A stretch of 59,739 bases of DNA from Flavobacteriales bacterium. Lineage in GTDB: Bacteria; Bacteroidota; Bacteroidia; NS11-12g; UBA955. The translations under genes and the position numbers were made by a program. The first letter of the stretch is position 1, and each line of letters starts with the position of its first letter. The notes below the pieces were generated by a model, which saw nothing but the letters and a program-made list of their open reading frames with translations, did not search any database and was not told the origin of the DNA. Positions 19,383-28,980 of the stretch are shown here, one piece after another. The stretch spans positions 1 to 59,739 of the forward strand of contig CANKVM010000004.1 in the NCBI GenBank assembly GCA_947487175.1, read 5' to 3'.

Positions 19383-20714
19383 ATGAAAAAATTACTATTT
19401 TTAGGTTTCACGGTGTTGGCGGCGATGTCTGCAAATGCACAAAATTTGAGACAACCTATCGTAAGAGATCAAGGAATTCGCGCAATCACCCCGACTCGTG
19501 CTAAATCAACTAAAGTTACCCGTCGTGCTGGTACCTCTGAACTATACAATTATGTTGATGCTTACACCAATTCTACTTCGAATCAAAGTAAAAATACTTT
19601 GTTTTGGATTGCTCCCGATAGTAACGCATGTGTAGTTTACCCTACAGGCGGAAAATCAAATACCAACTTCCATGCAGTAGGTGGTTCTTTTGATCCAAAA
19701 GATACTACTTTTCTAGACGCCCCTAACACAATTTTAACCAAATTCAACCCTTATCATGTTGATACTTTAAGATTTGTTAAAGCGTATAGAAGAAACGTAA
19801 ATCAAGTTAACGTGAATGGTTCTTTGCTAGAGGTTGTCGATACATTATTCGTTCAATACTATAATGCATCAGGAATGAATATTACTGCATATAACTACCA
19901 ATCAGATCCATTGAAAAAATCTTATTGGTATGGTGTACCAAAAGGAACAACTTTTGTTCCTTTCAAAGCAACCAATAAATCTGCAATTAAAACAGATACA
20001 ATTTTATTGACTACTGCAGATGCAGATTCATTCAATATTACAGGTCAGTCGTATTTTCCAAGTGTAATAACTTTGGCTCCGGACTTCAATTCGTTGTCAA
20101 CAAACGGTACAGCTATCACAAGTAATGTTGTTGCATATTCTATCAATTTCAAACCAATGATTCCTGCGCAATTGAACGATACAATTTTAGATTGGACAAA
20201 TGCAAATTACACCAAGAAAACCAACGGTTTCGGTGTTTCTTTGGCGTTTTTTGATAAAATCCCTCATGACAACTTAAATACTCCTTATAAGATTAACAAT
20301 ACTTTTTGGACATATTCAGAATTATTAGCAGGTACAAAAGTAAGTATTTGGCAAGGTTATGTCCCTACAACTATTTACCCTACAGGGTATATGATGAATA
20401 CTGACATTCACATTACTTGCGATAACTTGTCTACCAAAGAATTGATGAATTCAAACATTGGTTTGGCTATTTATCCTAACCCAACTGCAACAAATAACAA
20501 TGCAACTGCTGTTGTTAACTTGAAGTCTGCATCTATGGTTAGTGCTAAAGTATATGACATAAACGGTCGTGTGGTATTGTCTACTTCAACCAAAGCAATG
20601 AATGCTGGCTTGAATGAATTGCCATTGGCTACTAGCAATTTGTCTACTGGTATTTACACAGTAACTATCGAATCTGCTGCAGGTACCAAATCTTCTAAAT
20701 TTATTGTTAAGTAA
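19383..20714 (+). CDS. T9SS type A sorting domain-containing secreted protein
   Basis: Signal peptide; C-terminal IGLAIYPNPTATNN...VYDINGRVV...LSTGIYTVTIES...KFIVK. Confidence 0.85.
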   Translation: MKKLLFLGFTVLAAMSANAQNLRQPIVRDQGIRAITPTRAKSTKVTRRAGTSELYNYVDAYTNSTSNQSKNTLFWIAPDSNACVVYPTGGKSNTNFHAVGGSFDPKDTTFLDAPNTILTKFNPYHVDTLRFVKAYRRNVNQVNVNGSLLEVVDTLFVQYYNASGMNITAYNYQSDPLKKSYWYGVPKGTTFVPFKATNKSAIKTDTILLTTADADSFNITGQSYFPSVITLAPDFNSLSTNGTAITSNVVAYSINFKPMIPAQLNDTILDWTNANYTKKTNGFGVSLAFFDKIPHDNLNTPYKINNTFWTYSELLAGTKVSIWQGYVPTTIYPTGYMMNTDIHITCDNLSTKELMNSNIGLAIYPNPTATNNNATAVVNLKSASMVSAKVYDINGRVVLSTSTKAMNAGLNELPLATSNLSTGIYTVTIESAAGTKSSKFIVK

Positions 20715-20738
20715 GATTATTTAACTACACTGTATACT

Positions 20739-20771
20739 AAAAAGGACTTCCATTTGGAGGTCCTTTTTTTT
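20739..20771 (+). terminator. intrinsic terminator
   Basis: aaaaaggacttcc/ggaggtccttttt hairpin with T tract. Confidence 0.75.
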
Positions 20772-20797
20772 GTTGTTGCTTCATGTAACTTTGCTTT

Positions 20798-22252
20798 ATG
20801 AAAAAACTAGTTTTAGGTGCTTTATTGTTGCTTAATTTTAAATGCGTTTTGAGTCAAACGTTTTTTGGATTGCAAAATAGCAACTATGCCGGCGTTCATT
20901 CACTGTATACCAATCCTGCGTCTTTGGCTAATATGCCATTTAAGCGCTATGCAAATTTTTCATCAATTGGATTTAATATCAATAATAATTATTTAAGGTT
21001 TGAAACTCCTTTTACCTTTGGTGAACTTATTACAAATAAGGTTGATCAAAAATATAAAAATAGTGTTGGAAATATCGATTGGCAATCGAGTTGGATAAAA
21101 GAAAGTAAGTCTGGCCAAAATATGTGGGCTAATATAGAATTGGAATACAGAGGTCCTTCGTTTGCCACCCGCTATGGTGAAAATTTGGTTTGGGCAACTT
21201 CTACTCGAACAAGGAATTTTGTAAATATTTCAAATGTTGATCCCGAAATAGTAGGTTGGGCCAAATCATTATTAGATTCAGGTTCCAAATATCAAATATT
21301 AGATGCCATTGACCACACATTCGATTTAAAAGCAAACTCGTTTCAGGAAGTTTCAGCTTCTCTTTCATATTGCTTTGTGAATACCCGCGACATGAGATTT
21401 AGTATGGGAACAACAGGGAAATTACTTTTGGGGCTAGGTAGCTTTAATATTCATAACAATGGTGCTAAACTTCAAGCCTATGGACATGATTCGATTCGCT
21501 TGAATTCTTCAGATATTAAAGTAACGTATACGAATTTTGATTTTTTAAGTCAAATATTAAAAGGGGTAATTTTTGGAAGCATGCCCAATTTGAATAAAAT
21601 TTCTGGATTTGGTTATGGGCTAGATATAGGATTTGCAATTGAAGTTGGAGAAAATGATGTTCTTCAAAATAAGAATAAAAAACTACAAACTAAAAATTAC
21701 AAATGGAAAATTGCGGGTGCAGTTTTAGATTTAGGGCATATTAGTTATCCGTCAAAAACTACAGGATATTCAATTACAACATCAACTCCAGTAACATTAA
21801 ACATGCAAGATCCTGCATTTTTACAGGCCGTGACCCAAGGTTCATCAGGGGTATTTAATTATGTAACTGAATTTGCCAAGCAAAAAGGGGTATATAAATC
21901 AATTGAAGAAGACGCAGTGATAGATTTACCTACAACCATACAACTGCAAACAGATTTCCAGCTAATTAAATATATCAATATTGCAGCTCATTGGCAACAA
22001 AGATTGGCATCGGTTCAACAAAATATTATTTTGGGGAATAGTAGTTTGGTAATTGTACCGAGAATTGAAACGAAATGGTTTGAAATTTCCACCCCAATTT
22101 CAATATACGACAATTATAGTCAGTTTGGATTCGGTGCTTTTGTGCGAGTGGGACCTGTGTTTGTAGGAACTGACAATATGTTAAAATCGCTAAATACAAA
22201 ATCACATACAGGTATGAATATGTATTTTGGTATAAGTTCTGTGTTGCCTTAA
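20798..22252 (+). CDS. DUF5723-like outer-membrane protein
   Basis: Signal peptide, FFGLQNSNYAGVHSLYTNPASLA N-terminus typical of the family, beta-rich. Confidence 0.7.
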   Translation: MKKLVLGALLLLNFKCVLSQTFFGLQNSNYAGVHSLYTNPASLANMPFKRYANFSSIGFNINNNYLRFETPFTFGELITNKVDQKYKNSVGNIDWQSSWIKESKSGQNMWANIELEYRGPSFATRYGENLVWATSTRTRNFVNISNVDPEIVGWAKSLLDSGSKYQILDAIDHTFDLKANSFQEVSASLSYCFVNTRDMRFSMGTTGKLLLGLGSFNIHNNGAKLQAYGHDSIRLNSSDIKVTYTNFDFLSQILKGVIFGSMPNLNKISGFGYGLDIGFAIEVGENDVLQNKNKKLQTKNYKWKIAGAVLDLGHISYPSKTTGYSITTSTPVTLNMQDPAFLQAVTQGSSGVFNYVTEFAKQKGVYKSIEEDAVIDLPTTIQLQTDFQLIKYINIAAHWQQRLASVQQNIILGNSSLVIVPRIETKWFEISTPISIYDNYSQFGFGAFVRVGPVFVGTDNMLKSLNTKSHTGMNMYFGISSVLP

Positions 22253-22600
22253 TTAGTCAATTACTTCAACATCAACAAAATCTCCTTCGTCGTTGTTCTT
22301 GTTAATCTTACTTGGACCTGCATTTTCAGGTGATTGAAAGTTGGATGAAACCTTATTTATGAAACGGTAAACGAAAATGATACCCAACAGGTTTATTGAA
22401 GCAAAAAATATCCAGATATAAGTGACAGTTTCAATCCAAGATTTGTCTTTAAAAAGCCAAATAAAAAAACCTGTATACAATTGTCTGATAACCCATTTTT
22501 TTAATTTGGCAATTTGAATCTGTTTGATATTTTTAGCCGCATTTTGATTGTCATTCGGGTTGTTGCCAAATGCACCTGATGAAAAATTAAATTGAAACAT
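22253..22600 (-). CDS. hypothetical membrane protein
   Basis: 115 aa with TM segments; sits just downstream of murA. Confidence 0.6.
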   Translation of the reverse strand: MFQFNFSSGAFGNNPNDNQNAAKNIKQIQIAKLKKWVIRQLYTGFFIWLFKDKSWIETVTYIWIFFASINLLGIIFVYRFINKVSSNFQSPENAGPSKINKNNDEGDFVDVEVID

Positions 22601-22603
22601 TAC

Positions 22604-23911
22604 TTAATCAATTCTAGTAATTTTAGCACCCAAGGCATTCAATCTTTCTTCGATTCTTTCATAACCTCTGTCAATTTGTTCAATATTTCGGATGGTACTT
22701 TTGCCTTTGGCACTCATTGCAGCGATGAGTAGTGCAACCCCTGCTCTAATATCTGGAGACGACATTGTAATCCCTTTAAGTTTGGTTTTTCTATCTAAAC
22801 CAATAACAGTTGCGCGATGTGGGTCGCAAAGTATAATTTGGGCGCCCATATCAATTAAATTGTCTACAAAGAACAATCTGCTTTCAAACATTTTTTGATG
22901 GATAAGAACGGTTCCTCTTGCTTGAGTAGCCGTAACCAAAGCAATTGAAATAAGGTCTGGGGTAAAGCCTGGCCAAATTTGATCAGAAATAGTTAAAATA
23001 GAACCATCTATGAAACTATCAATTTCATAGTGATCATTTTCAGGAATATAAATATCATCGCCTCTAATTTCTAGTTTGATACCCAAACGTTCAAAGGTTT
23101 TGGGAATGATTCCCAACATATCAACCCTGCAATTTTTCAAGGTGATTTCACTTTGGGTGATGGCAGCCATTCCAATGAATGAACCTATTTCAATCATATC
23201 TGGCAAACATCTGTGAACGCAACCGTTCATAGATGTTACTCCTTGAATAATAAGTTTGTTTGAGCCAGTACCATCAATCTTCGCACCCATAGCATTTAAC
23301 ATGGCGCATAATTGTTGAAGATAAGGTTCGCAGGCAGCATTGTATATGGTAGTTTCCCCTTCGGCAAGCACAGCAGCCATTAATATATTTGCAGTTCCTG
23401 TAACTGATGCTTCATCCAAATGCATGTAGCAACCTTTTAGTTGTTCAGATTGAACACGATAAAAAGATTGTTCAGCAATGTATTCAAATTTAGCGCCTAG
23501 GTTAATGAATCCCTCAAAATGAGTATCTAAACGCCTACGGCCAATTTTATCTCCACCAGGACTTGGAATATAGCCTTTGCCAAAGCGCGCTAGAAGAGGG
23601 CCCACAATCATAATTGAGCCACGCAATGCCGCACCCTGCTTTTTGAATTCAGAACTGTCTAGGAATTCTAAATTTACATTATCTGCTTTGAAGGAGAATT
23701 TACCTCTTTCAATTCGATTGGTTTTTACCCCTAAACTTTGAAGAAGTTCAATGAGTTTTAGAACATCTCTAATTTCAGGAATATTGTCGATAATTACTTC
23801 CTCTGAGGTAAGTAATACTGCACAAATTACTTGTAAAGCTTCATTTTTAGCTCCTTGAGGAATAATTTCCCCTTTTAGTTTGTGGCCACCTTCAATTTCA
23901 AATACTGCCAT
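22604..23911 (-). CDS. murA: UDP-N-acetylglucosamine 1-carboxyvinyltransferase
   Basis: LKGEIIPQGAKNEALQVICA, RGSIMIVGPLLARFGKGYIPSPGGDKIGRR. Confidence 0.95.
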   Translation of the reverse strand: MAVFEIEGGHKLKGEIIPQGAKNEALQVICAVLLTSEEVIIDNIPEIRDVLKLIELLQSLGVKTNRIERGKFSFKADNVNLEFLDSSEFKKQGAALRGSIMIVGPLLARFGKGYIPSPGGDKIGRRRLDTHFEGFINLGAKFEYIAEQSFYRVQSEQLKGCYMHLDEASVTGTANILMAAVLAEGETTIYNAACEPYLQQLCAMLNAMGAKIDGTGSNKLIIQGVTSMNGCVHRCLPDMIEIGSFIGMAAITQSEITLKNCRVDMLGIIPKTFERLGIKLEIRGDDIYIPENDHYEIDSFIDGSILTISDQIWPGFTPDLISIALVTATQARGTVLIHQKMFESRLFFVDNLIDMGAQIILCDPHRATVIGLDRKTKLKGITMSSPDIRAGVALLIAAMSAKGKSTIRNIEQIDRGYERIEERLNALGAKITRID

Positions 23912-23916
23912 AAATT

Positions 23917-24600
23917 TTAAAATCTACGGTAATTTTTACCGCGGGTTTGATTTTTCTTGTTGTTATTGTTGCTGGCTTTATTGCGATTAAATCCTCCAGT
24001 GTTATTATTGTTTTTGAAGAATTTTTTAGGTTGGAAATTACTCGCATCTACAGTTACCGTAATTTCAGAACCTTCAAGTTGCAATTGCCCTTTTGATAAT
24101 ATTTTCAAATGCTCTGCAATTACCTCATTGCTTAGATTTTCATTGTTCCAAATTTTACAGCTATTGTACATAAATGAAGCAATTAAATTCACCATTTCTT
24201 GACGCAATTCTGGGTCTTGCATTTCAGATACTTTATCAACCATCATTTGAAGGTTTCTGCCATAAAATCTAAAGCGAATATTTGTGGTAGGATAACCAAT
24301 CGTTTCAGGTTTTTTTGATTTTACCTCTGGTGTTGGAATCGGGTATGGAGAATCAACATCCAATTGGTATTGCCCAATTTGAAAAATATGTCCCCACAAA
24401 ATTTCTTTGTAGTTGACTTGAAGTTTAATCTCAGGATTTAAGGCACCCATAATATTCACCAAATTGTGAACCCACTGTGTGCGCGTTTCTTTGTCGGCAA
24501 TTGATTGAATATGTGCTACATATTCTTGAATATGGCGGCCATATTCTGCAATTCTCAAATGGTCTCTTTGAGTATTGTAATCACTTTGAAGGATTGTCAT
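23917..24600 (-). CDS. DUF4290 domain-containing protein
   Basis: MTILQSDYNTQRDHLRIAEYGRHIQEYV...PYPIPTP; Asn/Arg-rich C-terminus. Confidence 0.75.
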   Translation of the reverse strand: MTILQSDYNTQRDHLRIAEYGRHIQEYVAHIQSIADKETRTQWVHNLVNIMGALNPEIKLQVNYKEILWGHIFQIGQYQLDVDSPYPIPTPEVKSKKPETIGYPTTNIRFRFYGRNLQMMVDKVSEMQDPELRQEMVNLIASFMYNSCKIWNNENLSNEVIAEHLKILSKGQLQLEGSEITVTVDASNFQPKKFFKNNNNTGGFNRNKASNNNNKKNQTRGKNYRRF

Positions 24601-24687
24601 TTTTGCAGTTACAAATTAAGTATTGATTTGTGTAAATTTATAAAACTTTTAGATACTTTAAATGTTCATTTTAAAGATAAATCTAAT

Positions 24688-25314
24688 ATGAAAGCAAAGA
24701 TAATAGAAAATTACATTTTGCATTACAATAGAAATGGGAAAATGCCTGTGAGTGTTTTTGCGTTTTGCGAAACAATGGAAATGAACGAATCCGATTTTTA
24801 TAATGAATTTGCAGATTTCAATTCACTTGAATCGCAGATATTAAGTCAAATTTGGATAGATTCACTTCAGAAAGTGGAAGGGCAAGAGTACTATGCAGAA
24901 TGCTCTAACAATGAAAAACTGCTTTCTGTTGTTTATGCATTTGTTGAAAATCTTAAGAATTACAGAAGCTATTTGTTGTTGAAATACAAAGATTGGAGCA
25001 ATCCGCTTGATCAAATGTCTTCAATGAACGGGTTAAAAAAATCATTTTTTAGTTATTTAGAATCTTTGCAATTTGAAAATAAAGGGATAGGCATTCAACA
25101 AGTTGACAATTTACTTGAAAAAGGAATGTACCATGCGTTGTTTACGAATCTATCTTTTGTTTTCCATTTTTGGTTGAAGGATACAAGTAAAGGATTTGAA
25201 AAAACGGATGCATGCATTGAAAAATCATTTGCATTAAGTTTTCAATTGATTGCCAATAACTCTTTATCTACTGCTTTTGATTTTGGAAAGTTTTTGTTTT
25301 CTAACTTCAAATGA
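24688..25314 (+). CDS. TetR-like regulator (Bacteroidota TetR C-terminal family)
   Basis: ATG 24688; N-terminal HTH-like region KIIENYILHYNRNGKMPVSVFAFCETMEMNESDFYNEF; directly upstream of an ABC1 kinase. Confidence 0.6.
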   Translation: MKAKIIENYILHYNRNGKMPVSVFAFCETMEMNESDFYNEFADFNSLESQILSQIWIDSLQKVEGQEYYAECSNNEKLLSVVYAFVENLKNYRSYLLLKYKDWSNPLDQMSSMNGLKKSFFSYLESLQFENKGIGIQQVDNLLEKGMYHALFTNLSFVFHFWLKDTSKGFEKTDACIEKSFALSFQLIANNSLSTAFDFGKFLFSNFK

Positions 25315-26642
25315 AAACCCAAGATAAAATACCCAGCACAAAATTCGAAAGAGCTGTAAAATTAGTTGGAACCGGTGCTAAAATTGGAGGTAATTACCTC
25401 AAATATTACGCAAAAAAAAGCATTACTGGTAATGATGATAAAACAGATCTGCACGAGTCAAACGCTGAAGATATCTATGATTCGTTAAGCAATTTAAAGG
25501 GCAGCGCGCTAAAGGTGGCTCAAATGTTGAGTATGGATAAAAATATCCTGCCTAGGGCCTACACCGAAAAGTTTGCACTTTCACAATACTCGGCGCCACC
25601 AATGTCGCCACCTCTGGTTATAAAAGCTTTTACAAATGCCATTGGCAAATCGCCTTATGATGTATTTGATGAGTTTCAGGCAAAATCTTTGGCAGCAGCT
25701 TCTATTGGACAAGTTCACTTGGCAAAAAAAGATGGTCATCAATACGCAGTGAAAATTCAATATCCAGGTGTTTCTGATTCTATAAAAAGCGATTTGAAAA
25801 TGGTTAAGCCCATTGCAAATGCAATGTTTGGCTTGTCTGAAAAAGAAATGAAAAAGTATTTTCAAGAAGTGGAAGACAAACTCATTGAAGAAACGAATTA
25901 CCATTTAGAATTAACACGAGGTGCCGAAATTGCAGATTCATGTGCACATATTGAGAATGTTGTTTTTCCAAAATATTACAAAGAACTAAGCGCCGAAAAG
26001 GTTTTGGTGATGGATTATTTAGAGGGACTTCATTTGAAGGAATATTTGCAAACCAATCCAACCCAAGAAGAAAAAAACAAACTTGCTCAGGCTTTGTGGG
26101 ATTTCTATGAATATCAATTGCATACTTTAAAATCAATTCATGCAGATCCTCACCCTGGAAACTTTTTATTTACAGCGGAAGGAAAAGTTGGGGTTATAGA
26201 TTTTGGTTGTATAAAAGTTGTACCAAATGATTTTTATTTCAGTTACTTTCCATTGTTGCTTACCGAGGTTCAGGAAAATCCGACATTGATTGCAAAACTA
26301 ATGAAGGAAATTGAAATCATTTTCTCTGGTGATAGTCAAAAAATCGTTGATGAATTGACGGACGCATTTGTTAAAATGACCAATCTTTTGAGTACTCCAT
26401 TTAAAACGGAAAAATTCCATTTTACTTATGAATATTTAGATGAAATTTATGCGATTGGCGACGAGATTTATCAAATACCCGAGGTTAAAAAACCAACCCA
26501 ACCAAGAGGAAGTAAACATGCTTTGTATGTAAATCGTACTTATTTTGGTATTTATAGTATTATGGCAGATTTAAATGCTGAAATTCATACAAAACCAAGC
26601 CATTGGAAAAATGAATTATTAAAGCATCACAACTTGTTGTGA
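25311..26642 (+). CDS. AarF/ABC1/UbiB kinase-like protein
   Basis: LAAASIGQVHLA A-rich loop, AVKIQYPGV, HADPHPGNFLF, VIDFGCIK. Confidence 0.92.
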   Translation: MKTQDKIPSTKFERAVKLVGTGAKIGGNYLKYYAKKSITGNDDKTDLHESNAEDIYDSLSNLKGSALKVAQMLSMDKNILPRAYTEKFALSQYSAPPMSPPLVIKAFTNAIGKSPYDVFDEFQAKSLAAASIGQVHLAKKDGHQYAVKIQYPGVSDSIKSDLKMVKPIANAMFGLSEKEMKKYFQEVEDKLIEETNYHLELTRGAEIADSCAHIENVVFPKYYKELSAEKVLVMDYLEGLHLKEYLQTNPTQEEKNKLAQALWDFYEYQLHTLKSIHADPHPGNFLFTAEGKVGVIDFGCIKVVPNDFYFSYFPLLLTEVQENPTLIAKLMKEIEIIFSGDSQKIVDELTDAFVKMTNLLSTPFKTEKFHFTYEYLDEIYAIGDEIYQIPEVKKPTQPRGSKHALYVNRTYFGIYSIMADLNAEIHTKPSHWKNELLKHHNLL

Positions 26643-26654
26643 TGCTTTAATAAT
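26615..26654. terminator. perfect 19-bp inverted repeat, probable bidirectional terminator
   Basis: attattaaagcatcacaac-tt-gttgtgatgctttaataat spanning the stop codon of the ABC1 kinase gene. Confidence 0.65.
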
Positions 26655-26664
26655 GGATTATGAT

Positions 26665-28917
26665 TTATATTTTTACGTCCAAAGTAAACAGTATAGCTCT
26701 TCCATCTGAGGGCATCACACCAGGGCCAGGGTAACCACTAGCTCTGCGAGTGAAATATTTCGCATTGCTTAAATTGTTAATGGCAAATTTTACGCTAATG
26801 TCTTTTTTAAGGTTCACTCTTAAATTTATATCGTAAATTGAATACTCAGGAATAATTCCGTTTTGGGCGTTTGGAGAAAGCACAACAGTATTTAAAGCGT
26901 CATTAAACGTTTGCCCCACATAGCTATATTGGAATCCTAGGTTAAATAACTCTTGACTCGTTTTATTATTCAAATAGGCGAAATTAATGCCAGTTCGGAG
27001 GATATTTCTAGGTGCATTTTCAATGAAGTTATTATTGATATTTTTAGTTTCATTCAACCCAGCTCCATTCTTGATAGACAAATTAAAGTCTTGATAACGG
27101 GCGTCATTAAATGAATATGAAACAAATAATGGCATTTTGAATTTCTTTTTGAAGGATGTATGGGCTATTGGGTCAATTTCAATTAATGCTTCTATTCCGG
27201 CAGTGAAACTATTTCCAACGTTTGTTTTTAAGGTATATGCTTTATTATTCGCATCGTACAGTGAAAGTCTACCCGCTCGGTTATTATACTGTAATGCAAA
27301 AACACTTGCATCTAAATAAAACCACTTTCCAATGAGTCCTCTAATTCCAATATCTGAATTAATTCCTGATGCATCTTTCAAATTGGCATCTATCACTTCT
27401 GTTCCAGGAACAGCTTGCATGTCTGAAAATAAAATAGGTCTATATGCTTGGTTTATATTTCCATATATCTCTAATCCATTGTTAAGGTGATATTCAAGTC
27501 CAAATCCCCCAATAAAAAAATTCCTTATTTGAGCAGGAGCATCAATCTTTATTTCAGAGCCATCGGTATTAAATCCAGTTCTACCTGACGCCACAGAATG
27601 GATATTTTCGTAACGAATACCGGGTATCAGCAATAGTTTTTTCGAAACTCTAAAAACTTGTTCAAGAAAAACGCTGTAATTTTTTGTATCAAAGTTAAAT
27701 TCACCTGGGAAAACATAATTAGTAGTGAAGTTATGATCGGTTCCCGTGCTTCCAATTCCTTTTTGAAACCTGGTTGTAAAACTCGCGAAATAGCGAATAC
27801 CAGCCGTAAAAGTTTGTTTTTGATTTGCAATGTAATAATTGAACAAATAACTTGCCTCAATGCCGCGATTGTGGTATTTGTCAATGGCTAACTCTCTTGG
27901 AGCATATTGAAGTGTTTTGGCATTGATCGTGTCAGGAATGTCAATTGCTTTGGTGAAACCAACGCTTTTGCGGTCTGCATCCATTCCAAATGCCATAATT
28001 TGTAACAATTGGTTGTTATTTATTTTCCAATTGAATTTAATATTTCCTGTAAGCCAAGGGGTGGAAAACCAATTTCTAGAGCGTAGACTTTTGGTTATGT
28101 CACCAGACATATCTGCATCGGTTAGCCCTCCTGATTGTTGGCTTAGCATATTGTAATTGGTGAAATCAAATGCGATATCTGTATTCTTTGACAATTGATA
28201 TCCTCCAGAAATATAGAGCGTTTGTGTATTATAAGCACTGTTTTTTCTGAATCCTTCCGCTGATCGTTTATCGTAAAATGCATAATAATAGAAGTTGTTT
28301 TTTCTACCGCTCACCGCTATAAAATTGTTGTATAATCCAAAACTACCTATGGTTTGTGCTGTTTGAATGTTAAGGGGCTTTGATTCAGATTTGCCATCGC
28401 GCATGACGTAATTGATCATCCCTCCAAATTGAGGTCCAAATTGCAACGCGCCTGCTCCTTTAATAATTTGAATGCGCTGTATTGCTTGCATTGGTGGATT
28501 GTAATACGCTTCAGGGTATCCATATGGGTCGGCTGCAATGTCGGCACCATTTTGACGAATGTTGAATTCCCAGCTTCTATTGGGACTTAAACCGCGGGTT
28601 GATATACCAACTTGAATGCCAGATCCATCGCTTTCCCAAATATGCATTCCTGGAACTTTGGCTAAAATTTGACGCATATTGTTATTCACCACAATGGTAT
28701 TCAAATTGTCGAGAATAATAATTGCATTTTTTTTCCCAGCATTCACTTTCGTACCAATGATTTCTGGCGATGGCAAAACATCTCTTTTACTTTGTTGACC
28801 TACCAAAGAGATTTCCGCCAAATATTCGATGTGATTTTTAGATGTGTCATTTAGAGACTGGCCTCTCACAATTCCAACAATTCCACATAGTCCACAAATG
28901 ATTGTATTTCTGAGCAT
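26665..28917 (-). CDS. TonB-dependent receptor (FecA-like)
   Basis: Plug domain (NIRQNGADIAADPYGYPEAYYNPP...IQIIKGAGALQFGPQFGGMINYV) and long beta-barrel; start preferred at ATG 28917 (MLRNTIICG) over 28947. Confidence 0.88.
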   Translation of the reverse strand: MLRNTIICGLCGIVGIVRGQSLNDTSKNHIEYLAEISLVGQQSKRDVLPSPEIIGTKVNAGKKNAIIILDNLNTIVVNNNMRQILAKVPGMHIWESDGSGIQVGISTRGLSPNRSWEFNIRQNGADIAADPYGYPEAYYNPPMQAIQRIQIIKGAGALQFGPQFGGMINYVMRDGKSESKPLNIQTAQTIGSFGLYNNFIAVSGRKNNFYYYAFYDKRSAEGFRKNSAYNTQTLYISGGYQLSKNTDIAFDFTNYNMLSQQSGGLTDADMSGDITKSLRSRNWFSTPWLTGNIKFNWKINNNQLLQIMAFGMDADRKSVGFTKAIDIPDTINAKTLQYAPRELAIDKYHNRGIEASYLFNYYIANQKQTFTAGIRYFASFTTRFQKGIGSTGTDHNFTTNYVFPGEFNFDTKNYSVFLEQVFRVSKKLLLIPGIRYENIHSVASGRTGFNTDGSEIKIDAPAQIRNFFIGGFGLEYHLNNGLEIYGNINQAYRPILFSDMQAVPGTEVIDANLKDASGINSDIGIRGLIGKWFYLDASVFALQYNNRAGRLSLYDANNKAYTLKTNVGNSFTAGIEALIEIDPIAHTSFKKKFKMPLFVSYSFNDARYQDFNLSIKNGAGLNETKNINNNFIENAPRNILRTGINFAYLNNKTSQELFNLGFQYSYVGQTFNDALNTVVLSPNAQNGIIPEYSIYDINLRVNLKKDISVKFAINNLSNAKYFTRRASGYPGPGVMPSDGRAILFTLDVKI

Positions 28918-28980
28918 TTTATTTAGATTGATTCTAATTAACGGCAAATTTATATTTTATTTAGAATAATTACAAATAAA

